Below, piece by piece: positions 49,180 to 58,426 of a stretch of DNA of 64,000 bases (the first letter of the stretch is position 1; each line of letters opens with the position of its first letter). The notes beneath the pieces are model-generated. The model was not told where the DNA came from. It searched no databases and worked only from the letters and a program-made list of their open reading frames with translations. The stretch spans positions 677,434 to 741,433 of the forward strand of contig NZ_KQ948851.1 of the NCBI RefSeq assembly GCF_001514215.1, in the 5' to 3' direction. Source of the stretch: Streptomyces bungoensis (lineage in GTDB: Bacteria > Actinomycetota > Actinomycetes > Streptomycetales > Streptomycetaceae). The translations under genes were made by a program, and so were the position numbers.

Positions 49180-50220
49180 GTGCACGCTCGTTTCGTCCGT
49201 GGCGCCGTCCGATCCGCCGCCGTCGCCGCCGCGGTGACCGGCACCCTCACCTGGGCGCCGACCGCGAACGCCCAACCCTCCGAACCGACACCCTCCGCGT
49301 CGGTCACCGCTGCCGACACACCGGCCCCGGACGCGGGCAGCGTTGAGATCACCACCAGGGACACGGCCGGAGATGTGCTCCCCGACGCCGCGTTCCTGCT
49401 GCTCGACTCAGCCGGCCAGGAGGCCGGACGCGGGACAACCGATGCGCGGGGGAAGCTGACCTTCCCCGACCTCGCCCCGGGCGTCTACCGGCTCAAGGAG
49501 ACGGCCTCCGGCAGCCCGCTCCACGAGGTTGTCGCCGACCAGGACGTCATCATCACGCCCGGCGCGACCACGCGGCTGACGATCATCGACCCGTTCAAGG
49601 CCGCCAAGGTCCTCCTGCAGGCCAAGGACGACAAGACCGGCAAGCTCCTGCCCGGCGCAACCGTGAACATCGGCACCGGCACCTCAACGCTGCTCACCCT
49701 GACGACCGGCGCCAAGGGCACGGCCTCCGGGGAGCTGCCGGTGTCGAGCCGGAAGACGGAGTTCTGGGTCAAGCAGGTCAAGGCACCTGCCGGATACGAC
49801 CTCTACAAGCCGTCCAAGACGTTCACCGCGGGCCCCGGCTCACCGGTGACTGTGACCGTCACCAACACCAAGACTGCGACCAGCCCGAAGCCCGACCCCT
49901 CGGACAAGCCGACGCCCAAGCCCTCCGGCACCCCGTCCACCCCCGCCGACAAGCCAGGCAGCGACACCCGCGGAACCAAGCCCTCCGCGCCGGGCACCGG
50001 CACGTCCGATGTCGACTCCTCGTCCACCGCCGCCGCACCGGACAGTGACGCCACGCCGACGACCCCGGCAGGATCCCTCGCCCACACCGGCACCGACGGC
50101 ACCCCCTGGATCGCCGCAGGCGCGGGGCTTTTCGTCGTCGTCGGCGCCGTCACCCTGGTTGCCGTGCGCCGTCGTAGGGCTGCCGAGTCCGAACCGGACG
50201 AAAACAGCGAGACCCACTAG
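49180..50220 (+). CDS. Sortase-anchored surface protein with Cna-B/SpaA-like repeats
   Basis: 346 residues from GTG at 49180 (AGGAG 11 nt upstream). Signal peptide (RGAVRSAAVAAAVTGTLTWA ending NAQ), then two SpaA/Cna-B-like beta domains (SVEITTRDTAGDVLPDAAFL, LTFPDLAPGVYRLKETASGS; KAAKVLLQAKDDKTGKLLPG, FWVKQVKAPAGYDLYKPSKT), a long Pro/Thr/Lys/Asp-rich stalk, the sorting motif LAHTG at about 303, a membrane helix (AAGAGLFVVVGAVTLVAV) and basic RRRR tail. LAxTG is a typical streptomycete sorting signal. It would be anchored to peptidoglycan; possible role in cell contact during mating (inference). Confidence 0.85.
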   Translation: MHARFVRGAVRSAAVAAAVTGTLTWAPTANAQPSEPTPSASVTAADTPAPDAGSVEITTRDTAGDVLPDAAFLLLDSAGQEAGRGTTDARGKLTFPDLAPGVYRLKETASGSPLHEVVADQDVIITPGATTRLTIIDPFKAAKVLLQAKDDKTGKLLPGATVNIGTGTSTLLTLTTGAKGTASGELPVSSRKTEFWVKQVKAPAGYDLYKPSKTFTAGPGSPVTVTVTNTKTATSPKPDPSDKPTPKPSGTPSTPADKPGSDTRGTKPSAPGTGTSDVDSSSTAAAPDSDATPTTPAGSLAHTGTDGTPWIAAGAGLFVVVGAVTLVAVRRRRAAESEPDENSETH

Positions 50221-50235
50221 CCGAAGATCGACCGC

Positions 50236-50276
50236 CGCCAGCAGGCCCCCGAAGCGCATCCGGGGGCCTGCTGGCG
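50236..50276 (+). terminator. Strong hairpin terminator after the surface-protein operon
   Basis: CCAGCAGGCCCCCG (left arm from 50238) pairs perfectly with CGGGGGCCTGCTGG (50261-50274), giving a stem of about 16 bp with two more pairs at the base and a 9-nt loop, followed by GTTCTTTC. It starts 15 nt after the stop at 50220 and separates the plus operon from the defence island. Confidence 0.8.
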
Positions 50277-50467
50277 TTCTTTCGACACGGATCCGCTGGC
50301 GTACTCACAGCCGCCGGTGACCAGGACCGTCGCGGATCCGCCGCCTAACCCGCGGGAGTGCGACCGGTCCCTGATGCCGCGTACGGCGCTGAGTTGTGAC
50401 GTGCGGCGATCGGGCGGATGCTGACAGGGAAGCAGGATAGGCATGTGAGGGTGCCCCTTCCGCCCGC

Positions 50468-51352
50468 TTATTCGAGGTTCGTCTCCACGCTTGAGCTGCG
50501 CCAGCCGCCGTTGACGTACCACTCGTCGGCAGCCAGGGCCTTGAAGAGGGCATAGCCCATCGTGTTGGGGTTACCCCGGTAGCGCCAGCCCTCGGCCTTG
50601 CGCTCAAGCCAGAAGGCGATGTCGTTGGTGTGCGCCATCGTGAGGTCGTGGTTGGTGGATGCGATGTGGCTACTGACCAGGAGGCTGTATCGGTAATCCA
50701 GGTCGAACACCTTCAGGTGGGTCTGGAGGCGTTCGGTGAGTGTGTCGCTCCAATCGGAGTGGGGGGAAACGAAGAACTTCATGGACGGCTGCTCGTTGCC
50801 GCGTGGCCTCCTTAGGCGAGCGCGGAGCCAGGGGTGGTGGGAGAAGTCGTCGAAGTAGGGGTGCAGGGTCTGGTCGCCCGCCTTGACGGGGACGGTGACG
50901 AGCTTGCCGGTGTTGCAGTCGCGGCAGGCCGGAATGAGATTGACCGGGACCACGCTGAGCAGCGGGTACTTGTTCTTGGGTAGGTGGTGATCGAGCGTGG
51001 TCACCAGGCCCTCTCCACAGAGGGGGCACCGGTTGTCCCGTCGACGGCCTTCCTCGTCGGTCGTACCTCTGAGCGCCTCGTAGATGCGGCGACCCGGAGT
51101 GCGGTCCTTGACCATCCGGTGGGTGTAGACCCCCTCTAGGGCCTTGCGGTCGCGAGGGGCAGTAGGCGCGGTGGCGAGGCCGGTGAGGGTGTGAAGGGCC
51201 TGGCCCTGAGCCGCTACCTCGTACGCGCTTGCCGCATCGGCCACCGCGTCGGTGAACGACTCCAGCCGTTCTCGGCTGCTGGGGCGGGCGTTGCCGATGC
51301 AGGTGGTGTAGACGTCGCGAGCGTCGAAGGGCGGAGGGTCTATGTGCTGCAT
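50468..51352 (-). CDS. ptuB: HNH endonuclease, Septu PtuB-like
   Basis: 294 residues from ATG at 51352, overlapping the ATPase stop (ATGA). The core is CPLCGEGLVTTLDHHLPKNK (residues about 108-127), then LLSVVPVNLIPACRDCNTGK (CxxC pairs and the HHLPK catalytic region), as in PtuB-type HNH nucleases. Downstream is a helical domain (HSDWSDTLTERLQTHLKVFD) and a Trp-rich end. With the adjacent ATPase it forms a Septu-like pair: the ATPase controls a DNA-cutting HNH nuclease against phage. Other ATPase/HNH defence pairs exist, so the exact type is not certain. Confidence 0.68.
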   Translation of the reverse strand: MQHIDPPPFDARDVYTTCIGNARPSSRERLESFTDAVADAASAYEVAAQGQALHTLTGLATAPTAPRDRKALEGVYTHRMVKDRTPGRRIYEALRGTTDEEGRRRDNRCPLCGEGLVTTLDHHLPKNKYPLLSVVPVNLIPACRDCNTGKLVTVPVKAGDQTLHPYFDDFSHHPWLRARLRRPRGNEQPSMKFFVSPHSDWSDTLTERLQTHLKVFDLDYRYSLLVSSHIASTNHDLTMAHTNDIAFWLERKAEGWRYRGNPNTMGYALFKALAADEWYVNGGWRSSSVETNLE

Positions 51353-52833
51353 CAGCCGTTCCCCTCTACGTCGTCGCGCTGGCCGAGCAAGGCGCTGAGC
51401 ACCAACTGTGCCTCGCTGCCCAGCCGTCCGCTGAAGTGTTCCAGGACAGCGTCGTAGGAGTAGCCGACGTCGACCAGACGCCGCAGCTCCTGCAGAAAGC
51501 CGGCCTCGGTGAGTTCCAGACCGAAGACCTCGTGAGTCAGCACACCGACGTTCTCGCCGTACGTTTCGATGCGGGGCTGCGCGGCTCCGAGCTGCCCGCC
51601 GTAGCGCCAGAGCTTCCAGACGCAGTGGGCCGGAATTTCCTGGAGCACAACCGGAGAGTGCGTGGCGACGATGGCCAGCCCGTTGCGCTCGGCGAGCAGA
51701 TCGGACAGCGCACGCATGAATGCGGCCAACAAGGGCGGATGGAGGTGGGTTTCCGGCTCATCGATGATGACGAGGGTCCGCTCACTCACGTGCTCGATGA
51801 GCCGGGTCATAGTGAGCAGAACGAGCCGGTGGCCGGCGCTGAGGCGGCGGAAGAGCTGCCGGGCCTTTTTCTCGCGACTGTTCAGGCTGGCGGTGTTCTC
51901 GAAGTTCTCCAGCCATTCCTCCTCCAGGAGTCCGCTGCCCGGATAGTCGAGGGTGCGCAATGCCCTGATCCATTGTGGGCTGCGCTCGCGCGTCAGACAT
52001 GCCTTCATGGCCTGCGCGAAGTCTTTCCTGAGCCCGCCAGGGGTCTTGAACCTTGGGGACCGTGAGCCCTGAACACGCAGGCCCACATAGGAAGCGATGA
52101 ACATCTCGTCGCCCTCGACGAGGGGGAAGTCGTCAAAGGCGCTGAACGAGACGGCCACCAGGTTGTTGAAAGAGCGGCCCTCGCGGCCGTACTCGATGAT
52201 CCGCCCGAGCTCCTGCGGCTCCGGATCGACCGCAGCGACGGCGCGGGCCAAGTGGGAGAGGACATATGACTTCCCCACGCCGTTCCGCCCGGTCAGGGCG
52301 TGCACGTTGCTGGCCGGCCGGGAGCCCGGCTCGACCTTGAATTCGAACCGCACGGAAGCCGTCGCCGGTGGCAGCGGCGGCTCGTAGGCGATGTCGAAGT
52401 TCACCCGGCGCGCTCCACCGCGCGCGATGCGCTGCAGCTGCCCGCGTACGGTCGACATCTTGACGAAGCGCAGTAGCGAAGTACGGGTCACATTCTCATT
52501 CCGCGCGAGGCGGAAGGAGTCATCGTCGTAGGCGATGTCCCGGAGCGCGGTGAGCACTTCCTCCCGGACGGCACCGGGCATATCACTCAGCGCGTAGTAA
52601 TAGCTTTCATCCTGTCCCACGGAGAACCACCGCGAGCTGTCCAGCCGGCTGAAGCGCTCCGGAAGCAGCACGTTGGCTACATCCTCGCCGTCCATCGCCA
52701 CGTGGCCGATCTTCACGGTGCCGACCTCGGTCCAACCCTCCCTCGTGAGAATGCGCAACGTGAACATGGTGCGGTACCCGTCGTCGTCCCAGGCGTCGTG
52801 GACGAGGAGCGCATCGAAGAGATCCTCCGCCAT
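51352..52833 (-). CDS. ptuA: AAA ATPase, Septu PtuA-like
   Basis: 493 residues from ATG at 52833; the frame is open farther upstream (to 53307) but that sequence is Arg/Pro-rich and has no domain. Walker A GRNGVGKSYVLSHLARA at about 181; the DEP Walker B TLVIIDEPETHLHPPLLAAF at about 355; ABC-type signature LSAGHRLVLLTMTRL; H-loop ATHSP. An N-terminal beta-rich segment of about 170 residues (FTLRILTREGWTEVGTVKIG) precedes it. Architecture matches PtuA-like ATPases that pair with an HNH nuclease; coupling by ATGA to the nuclease gene supports a two-gene system. Confidence 0.7.
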   Translation of the reverse strand: MAEDLFDALLVHDAWDDDGYRTMFTLRILTREGWTEVGTVKIGHVAMDGEDVANVLLPERFSRLDSSRWFSVGQDESYYYALSDMPGAVREEVLTALRDIAYDDDSFRLARNENVTRTSLLRFVKMSTVRGQLQRIARGGARRVNFDIAYEPPLPPATASVRFEFKVEPGSRPASNVHALTGRNGVGKSYVLSHLARAVAAVDPEPQELGRIIEYGREGRSFNNLVAVSFSAFDDFPLVEGDEMFIASYVGLRVQGSRSPRFKTPGGLRKDFAQAMKACLTRERSPQWIRALRTLDYPGSGLLEEEWLENFENTASLNSREKKARQLFRRLSAGHRLVLLTMTRLIEHVSERTLVIIDEPETHLHPPLLAAFMRALSDLLAERNGLAIVATHSPVVLQEIPAHCVWKLWRYGGQLGAAQPRIETYGENVGVLTHEVFGLELTEAGFLQELRRLVDVGYSYDAVLEHFSGRLGSEAQLVLSALLGQRDDVEGNG

Positions 52834-53144
52834 GGCGCCACCTTCGGCCCACCGACGGTCGCCATAAATTACCCCGAATCGCACGGCTCTTTCCGCCCTC
52901 CCCGCCTGCTGTGCTCCACCGTGACCTGCGATCTTAGGCGGCGGCGCGCGCACGGCTGTGCGGGGGAGCGGACGTTGCGAACTCAGCTGCCCGGCAGGAA
53001 GGGCGCCGCTGGGGATTGTAGGATCTCGCCGCTCTTGGCATGGGCCATGCCCGCTGACCAGTGGCTCTGCCGCGGTCTCAGGCCGATGGCACAGCCACTC
53101 AGTCTCACGAATGTGGCATTTCCTCACGGTCTCGGCGCGGTTCC

Positions 53145-53309
53145 ATGACCCGCGAGCGAGCGGAGTCGGAGTATGCCCGCATCGCGGACGAGCTCCTTGT
53201 CCTCGAGCATCTGACGCGGGCCAGGCCGCATGGAAGCGAAAATCTGTTCGCACCACGGGATGCCGCGAGGGCGTGGGACCGTGACGGGGAAGGGTGGATC
53301 CGTCCATAA
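53145..53309 (+). CDS. Possible small protein (54 residues) in the 52.8-53.4 kb gap
   Basis: ATG at 53145 (MTRERAESEYARIADELLVL) to 53309, acidic/helical with a Trp-rich end (DAARAWDRDGEGWIRP). No ribosome-binding site or homologue recognised. The rest of the stretch between the Septu ATPase start (52833) and the kinase start (53415) shows no gene; it holds divergent 5' regions and presumably both promoters, but no convincing -10/-35 pair was identified. Confidence 0.3.
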   Translation: MTRERAESEYARIADELLVLEHLTRARPHGSENLFAPRDAARAWDRDGEGWIRP

Positions 53310-53414
53310 GGTGCGGAGCGAAACTCCGTGATCAACGCGTGTCGTGTCCGGCTGTGCGCGACAATCGCTCCTCCGGGCGTGGTGCCCGGTAGGCACGATG
53401 CACGGGGCGGGGCG

Positions 53415-56192
53415 ATGGAAGACGTACGGGAGCTACTGGCCGAGTACGGTCAGTGCCACAGCACCGAACTGTCGGAGCCGGACCGTCACCGGCTCCTCGT
53501 CGACGTGGTCATAGCCCTAATCCGGCGCACCGACGAGGAAGCAACGGTGGACCACCGAGCGCCGGACGAGCCGACCGTGTTCTTCGAACTCGCCGGACGC
53601 GACTACGCGATCACCGTGACGTCTGCATCCGGACCCGATGTGGCCAAGGCCGCCAGGGCCGCCGCACGGGCCCGTGATCAACGCGGGCTTGGGCCGGGCG
53701 TGCGGTGGGTCCTGGTGTGCGCGCGAACTCCAGGGCGTGCGGTGGACGATGGCCTGCGTGCAGCCCTGAGCGGGCACGGCGTGCTGCTCGACCGGGACCA
53801 TCTGGAGGCTGCCCTGTGTGGCCTCGCGCCGCTCGCGACGCTGGTCCGTTCTGCTTTCCGCATGCCGCGGTCACCGTACACACCGCTGCACGAACTCCTG
53901 CTGCAGGAGCCGGAGGAGCCGATCCCCGCCCTGTCCTTGCCGACGCGTCCGGCCGGACCGGTCACCGTGTCTGCCCGAACGGCACCGGGCATCACGGCCT
54001 CCGTGGTCCTGGCCGGGGAGGACTGGTTGCTGCGGCCGAATGGTCTTGCCTGGGAATCGCCGGCGCGGGCGCTGATCACCACCGAGTCGGGGCTTGTGGA
54101 TGTGGATCTGCAGCGGGGTGGTGTGCGGTGGCGGCTGCCGTTGCCCGGCGTGCACGGCGCCGCCGTCGTGCTGCCGGGCGGAGGCGTTTGCGTACTGTGC
54201 GGGTCGGCGGTGGTGATGTCGCGCGACGGCGTTGTTCGGGCGGTGGGCGGCGGGTTCGAGGCGAACTCCAGCCTGGTGCTCGGCCCCGATGCGAGCATGT
54301 GGGTGCTGTCCGGATCCGGGGCCACGTTCGGCGCCGGCACCGGATCGACCCTGGCGCTCACCCAGCTCGGCGACCAGGTAGGCGATCAGCGGCGGTTCTC
54401 CATCGCCTTCGACGCGGCGGTGCGGTCGGCTGCCTGGCTTGACGGGCGGCGCTTCTTCCTTGCTGCTAGCGGCCACAGTGCCGTCGTCGACCTCGCCGTC
54501 GGCACGAGCGTCGGTGGGCGAGAGGAATGGATGCAGACCCCGGTGTCCTACCCCGGGCACATCGCCCGCAGCGACAGCGGAATCGTCCTGGTGGCCGGGA
54601 GGGCCGGCTCCGGCATCGGCGTGGAAGTGCACACGCTCGACGCGGCGGTTCGCAAGGACGACCCGGTCGCCGAGGTACAGCTGGGCGAGGTGCTCGGCCT
54701 CGCCCAGAGCCGGGAGGGTGGGCCCGCATACCTGCTGGGTTCGCTGCCTACGAACGATATCGGCACCGTCCACCCCGTCCTCATGAAGATCACAGGCCAC
54801 TTCCCCTCCGGCTCTCCCGCCCTTGAGGAAAAGCACACGCCGCCGCCCGCCGCCGATCCGTACGCCGCGGTACGCCAGCAGGCCCGCGGCGTGAAGAAGG
54901 ACTACGCGCTGGAGAAGTTCCCGCTGCCGGACGGCGAGGGTGGCATGGGCATCGTGCACCAAGCCGTGCACAAGCCGACGAACACAGTCGTCGCGTTCAA
55001 GAAGCCGAGGTCACTGCGCGAGAACCTGACTGCACGGATGTTGCGCGAGATCGAAGTCGCACAGGCCCTTGGCGGCAACCGTCACGTCATGCCGGTCCTT
55101 GACTTCAGTCCCCGGGCCGAGTGGTTCGTCATGCCGCTGGCCCAGGCCACCGCCGAACATCTCCAGCCGCAACTGCAAGACGACGGCCAGGAGCTGAGGG
55201 CCTTGGTGGACGCGGTCGCCGCTGCCCTGGCCGACGCCCACCGCCTGGACTACCTGCACCGGGACATCAAACCCGCCAACATCCTGCAGCTCCATGGCCG
55301 TTGGGTCCTGGGCGACTGGGGCATCGTGCGCCGCCCCCGCGGGCAGACGACCAACCCCAAGCGCACTGGCACCAAGATCGGCACCGCCGAGTTCGGCGCC
55401 CCCGAGCTGTCCATCGCGCCTCACCACGCGACGCCCGCGAGTGACATCTACAGCCTGGGAAAGGTCATCGGCTGGCTGCTGACCGGCACCGACCCTGAGC
55501 CGAACATTCCTCTGCTGCCGCCACCGGGGCCGTGGCGCAGCGTCGTGCGGCAGTGCTGCTTCCGGGATCCGTCGCAGCGACCGCAGACGATCGCCGAGTT
55601 CCTCGACCTGGTCGAGCGCGAGGCGTCCCAGGACCTGGACCTGCCCGTCGCGCGGGCCCAGCAGCTCGTGGCAGCAGCCGAGGAGGGGGACACCAGCGCC
55701 GCCAGCCAGCTGCTCTCGCTCGCCGCCGATCACGGCGACGACTACGAGCTTTACCTGGACGTCCTGCCGCGACTAGACATCGACCTCACCGCGCCGCTCC
55801 TGCTCGCCAACACCGAACAGGCCCTCAGCCTGATCCACGCGATAACCGGGCACGTCCAGGGCGACGGCACCGGCTGGCCCCACTGGAACGAATCCAAGAG
55901 AGCCATCGCGTGGCTGCGCGGCATCGCCCGCCACGCCGCCCGGGAGGAGGAGTGGGACGTGCTGGAGGAGGCAGCCCGCGGTATGTGCACCTGGGACGCT
56001 GCATCCAATGAGTTCGACCAGCAGATCGCAACCCGGGACTGGCTGCGCCATTTGCACGGCCAGGCCGCTCAGATCCTCGCCAGTGTGCTGCGGGAACACC
56101 CTGGCAGCGCACGTTACTACTACGAGCTGACTGGCGAGCGCGGCGTGGACATCGCCATCCGTAGCGCCATTAACTCCGCGGCCAGCAAATGA
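53415..56192 (+). CDS. Serine/threonine kinase with nuclease-like N-terminus and propeller-like middle
   Basis: 925 residues from ATG at 53415 (GGGGCGGGG upstream); an earlier start at 53328 adds only low-complexity sequence. Residues 1-150 include FFELAGRDYAITVTSASGPD and RWVLVCARTPGRAVDDGL, resembling a restriction-endonuclease-like fold (tentative). About 175-480 is repeated beta strands suggestive of a propeller. An active kinase follows: EGGMGIV at about 508, Lys in VAFKKP at about 527, HRDIKPANIL at about 613, GDWGIVRR (DWG for DFG) at about 632, then ASDIYSLGKVIGWLLTG. The C-terminal 180 residues are helical. It likely senses or signals infection in the defence island; target unknown. 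Confidence 0.78.
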   Translation: MEDVRELLAEYGQCHSTELSEPDRHRLLVDVVIALIRRTDEEATVDHRAPDEPTVFFELAGRDYAITVTSASGPDVAKAARAAARARDQRGLGPGVRWVLVCARTPGRAVDDGLRAALSGHGVLLDRDHLEAALCGLAPLATLVRSAFRMPRSPYTPLHELLLQEPEEPIPALSLPTRPAGPVTVSARTAPGITASVVLAGEDWLLRPNGLAWESPARALITTESGLVDVDLQRGGVRWRLPLPGVHGAAVVLPGGGVCVLCGSAVVMSRDGVVRAVGGGFEANSSLVLGPDASMWVLSGSGATFGAGTGSTLALTQLGDQVGDQRRFSIAFDAAVRSAAWLDGRRFFLAASGHSAVVDLAVGTSVGGREEWMQTPVSYPGHIARSDSGIVLVAGRAGSGIGVEVHTLDAAVRKDDPVAEVQLGEVLGLAQSREGGPAYLLGSLPTNDIGTVHPVLMKITGHFPSGSPALEEKHTPPPAADPYAAVRQQARGVKKDYALEKFPLPDGEGGMGIVHQAVHKPTNTVVAFKKPRSLRENLTARMLREIEVAQALGGNRHVMPVLDFSPRAEWFVMPLAQATAEHLQPQLQDDGQELRALVDAVAAALADAHRLDYLHRDIKPANILQLHGRWVLGDWGIVRRPRGQTTNPKRTGTKIGTAEFGAPELSIAPHHATPASDIYSLGKVIGWLLTGTDPEPNIPLLPPPGPWRSVVRQCCFRDPSQRPQTIAEFLDLVEREASQDLDLPVARAQQLVAAAEEGDTSAASQLLSLAADHGDDYELYLDVLPRLDIDLTAPLLLANTEQALSLIHAITGHVQGDGTGWPHWNESKRAIAWLRGIARHAAREEEWDVLEEAARGMCTWDAASNEFDQQIATRDWLRHLHGQAAQILASVLREHPGSARYYYELTGERGVDIAIRSAINSAASK

Positions 56193-56494
56193 CCACGCAG
56201 CTGTCGGCACGACAACCGCGGCCCTCGCGGCTTGTTCGCACATGCCGGACGAACTACCTGTGGGCGGTCCGACCCATGCTCGACCTGTTTCAACGAGTCA
56301 CGGACTGACCGTCCAGCCTCAGCTTCGTGGCCGATCGGCCGTCAAGTGGCCGTCAGCCGTGAGATTCGGTCACGGAATCTTAGATCCCACAGGTGCGGGA
56401 TCTCGTAGCTCGCGTCCTGCAGCGAGGCTGGGACCTGCGGCTTCTCAAGGGCGTCTCACACTGTGTCGGATGGGGCAGTCTCACGGGCCTGTCC
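56193..56494. other. Intergenic stretch between kinase and gajB
   Basis: No gene seen on either strand. It contains structured repeat copy 1 (56323-56460), which is downstream of both the kinase (plus) and gajB (minus), the 3' ends of converging transcripts. Confidence 0.7.
56323..56460 (+). repeat. Structured repeat flanking Gabija, copy 1
   Basis: Matches copy 2 (60653 onward) in the same orientation: 58 of 72 bases identical by hand over 56324-56395, then weaker similarity to about 56460. Candidate stems: CGTGA with TCACG (56357-56374), AGATCCC with GGGATCT (56382-56403). Some differences between the copies preserve pairing (CGGCC/GGCCG here, GGCCAT/ATGGCC in copy 2), which suggests structured RNA or a mobile repeat. 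Confidence 0.65.
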
Positions 56495-58426
56495 CTATCC
56501 TTGATCGACTTCGGGCACTCCCGCCTCGGTGAGCATCGCGAAGAAGGCCGCGATGGGGCCGGTGCGCTCGGACCGGTCCGTGGTGAAGACCAGCCGTTGA
56601 GCTGCCCTGGACAGACCCACGAAGAAGGTCGATGTCCCTTCACGCGGGTCGCTTCCGAGCGCCCACCACTGCCTGCCGTGAATACCAAGGAAGAACACGG
56701 TGTGGTATTCGAGGCCCTTGCTGCGGTGGGTGGTGAGCAAGACGACGGCATCGGCGGACTCGAACTCGTCGAGCACCACACCCCAGTCGTCTGCCCCGTC
56801 AAGCACCGTCTCAAGGCGCGCCTCGAATGCGCCGGTGACGAGATCGAACTCCTCACCGGGTGCCGTGGCCTTCATGTAGCGGCGCAGAGCCGCGCTGTCC
56901 ACGAGATCGAGCACCTTTCGGACGGCGTCGGCAGCGGACGTGGTCGACGGAGGGTGGGCCTGAAGCCAGGCACGGAGCCGGGTGGTCAGGTCGCTCAAGT
57001 CCTCGCCGACACGCTGCTGGGCCGTCTCGTCATCGGCTGCGCCGTGTACACGCTCCAGAGTCGCCGATACCTCCTGCCACAGTGCGGCGAGGCCACGAGG
57101 CTGGTGCGCCAGCCGGAGCAGCCCCACGAACAGGCGAGTCGTATCGCTCTTCAGCAGGTCTTGGAGGGTTATCTTGCCGACCCGCGCGTCATCGTTGCGG
57201 ACTCGGATGCCGTGCGCGGCGAGGCGAGCACGAAACAGCGGCTCGAAGTCTTTGACTTTCTGCCGTGCGATGAGCGCGAAGTCCGCCGGCATACGGTCCG
57301 AGCCGGCGATGTCGCGGGCGATCCAGTCGGCGATGAACCTCGCCTCCCTATCTCCGCCGGAGAACGTCCACAGCACGGCCGGCTCGTGCCCGTCCTCGGC
57401 AGTCGCCTTCGAGGTGGCCCGCACTGTGGTCGGATCGAGTTTGCTGGCGATCACGTGCTGGAGTTCGACCAGGGCGTCGCTGGAGCGGAAGTTCCACGCC
57501 AGCCAGTAGGCGGTGGCTTGGAACGTGCTGGTGAAGCGCTGGACGGCCTCGGGCACAGCGCCGGCCCAGCCCATGATCCGTTGTTTGCTGTCTCCGACCG
57601 TGGTCACCGCGGCCTCCTCGCCGAACACTGATGCGAGGAAGGAGAACTGCGCGCTGGTCGTGTCCTGGAATTCGTCGACGAACACTATGGGATAGGTCAT
57701 CCGTAGGGCGCGGCGGAGCCTCGGCACCGCACGGACCAGCAGCTCGGCGAGCCGGTTGAGCATGACGAAGTCGACTTCCGCCTTCCCCGGCCGCAGGTAG
57801 CGGGCGCGCCACCACTCGCGTGCGGCGTAGGAGACGGCGTCGACGGCATCGTCCGTCGGCACACTCTCGGGCAGGCTCCATCCCCCGACGATGTCGGAGA
57901 CGAAGCGTCCCGGTTGGAACCCGACCTGCCTGGCTAGCGCCTGTGGCGCCGAGAAGGCGACGGTGTTGAGGAAGGCCCTCACCTCGGAGTCGGGCGCCAT
58001 GCGGATGTCGTACCCGTGGCTCATCCGCCAGTCCGGCGGAAGGGCCGGCGCGAACCGATCCACCAGTCCCTTGGTGAATGCGTCGAAGGTCATCGACGCG
58101 AAGCGGCTGGCGTGTTCCGGGACGCGGGCGGCGACGCGGCGCCCGAGGTTGGCGGCAGCGTCCCGCTTGAAGGAGATCGCCAGAATGTGCTGCGGCCACG
58201 GGCACAGTCCGGTCTGCAGGAGATAGGCGGCGCGCTGAGCGAGGAACTCCGTCTTGCCCGCGCCCGGCCCGGCCACGACCGCCACATTCCCGGTGTCCCG
58301 CAGGGCCTGCCACGCGGCCGGCTCCAGATCCTCGATACCGGCCGGGCGCCAATCCTCGACCGGGATCAGGGTTGTTGGGCGCAGCGTCGGCCTTCTCGTC
58401 GGGACGAGGCGGTCGGAAGCGCTCAC
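56495..58426 (-). CDS. gajB: GajB, UvrD-like helicase of a Gabija system
   Basis: 643 residues from GTG at 58426, overlapping the gajA stop (GTGA). Helicase motifs: GPGAGKTEFLAQRAAYLLQ (motif I), FVDEFQDTTSAQFSFLASVF (motif II), GDSKQRIMGWAGA (III), ATAYWLAWNFRS (IV), THRSKGLEYHTVFFLG (V), FVGLSRAAQRLVF (VI). This is the UvrD/Rep-type superfamily-1 fold found as GajB. It partners the OLD nuclease GajA to block phage DNA. The family's usual length is nearer 500 residues, so this is a somewhat long member. Confidence 0.82.
   Translation of the reverse strand: MSASDRLVPTRRPTLRPTTLIPVEDWRPAGIEDLEPAAWQALRDTGNVAVVAGPGAGKTEFLAQRAAYLLQTGLCPWPQHILAISFKRDAAANLGRRVAARVPEHASRFASMTFDAFTKGLVDRFAPALPPDWRMSHGYDIRMAPDSEVRAFLNTVAFSAPQALARQVGFQPGRFVSDIVGGWSLPESVPTDDAVDAVSYAAREWWRARYLRPGKAEVDFVMLNRLAELLVRAVPRLRRALRMTYPIVFVDEFQDTTSAQFSFLASVFGEEAAVTTVGDSKQRIMGWAGAVPEAVQRFTSTFQATAYWLAWNFRSSDALVELQHVIASKLDPTTVRATSKATAEDGHEPAVLWTFSGGDREARFIADWIARDIAGSDRMPADFALIARQKVKDFEPLFRARLAAHGIRVRNDDARVGKITLQDLLKSDTTRLFVGLLRLAHQPRGLAALWQEVSATLERVHGAADDETAQQRVGEDLSDLTTRLRAWLQAHPPSTTSAADAVRKVLDLVDSAALRRYMKATAPGEEFDLVTGAFEARLETVLDGADDWGVVLDEFESADAVVLLTTHRSKGLEYHTVFFLGIHGRQWWALGSDPREGTSTFFVGLSRAAQRLVFTTDRSERTGPIAAFFAMLTEAGVPEVDQG

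Noticed and set aside
52834..53307. 5' extension of the Septu-like ATPase
   Set aside because: Arg/Pro-rich, no domain; the ATG at 52833 starts an ordered sequence.
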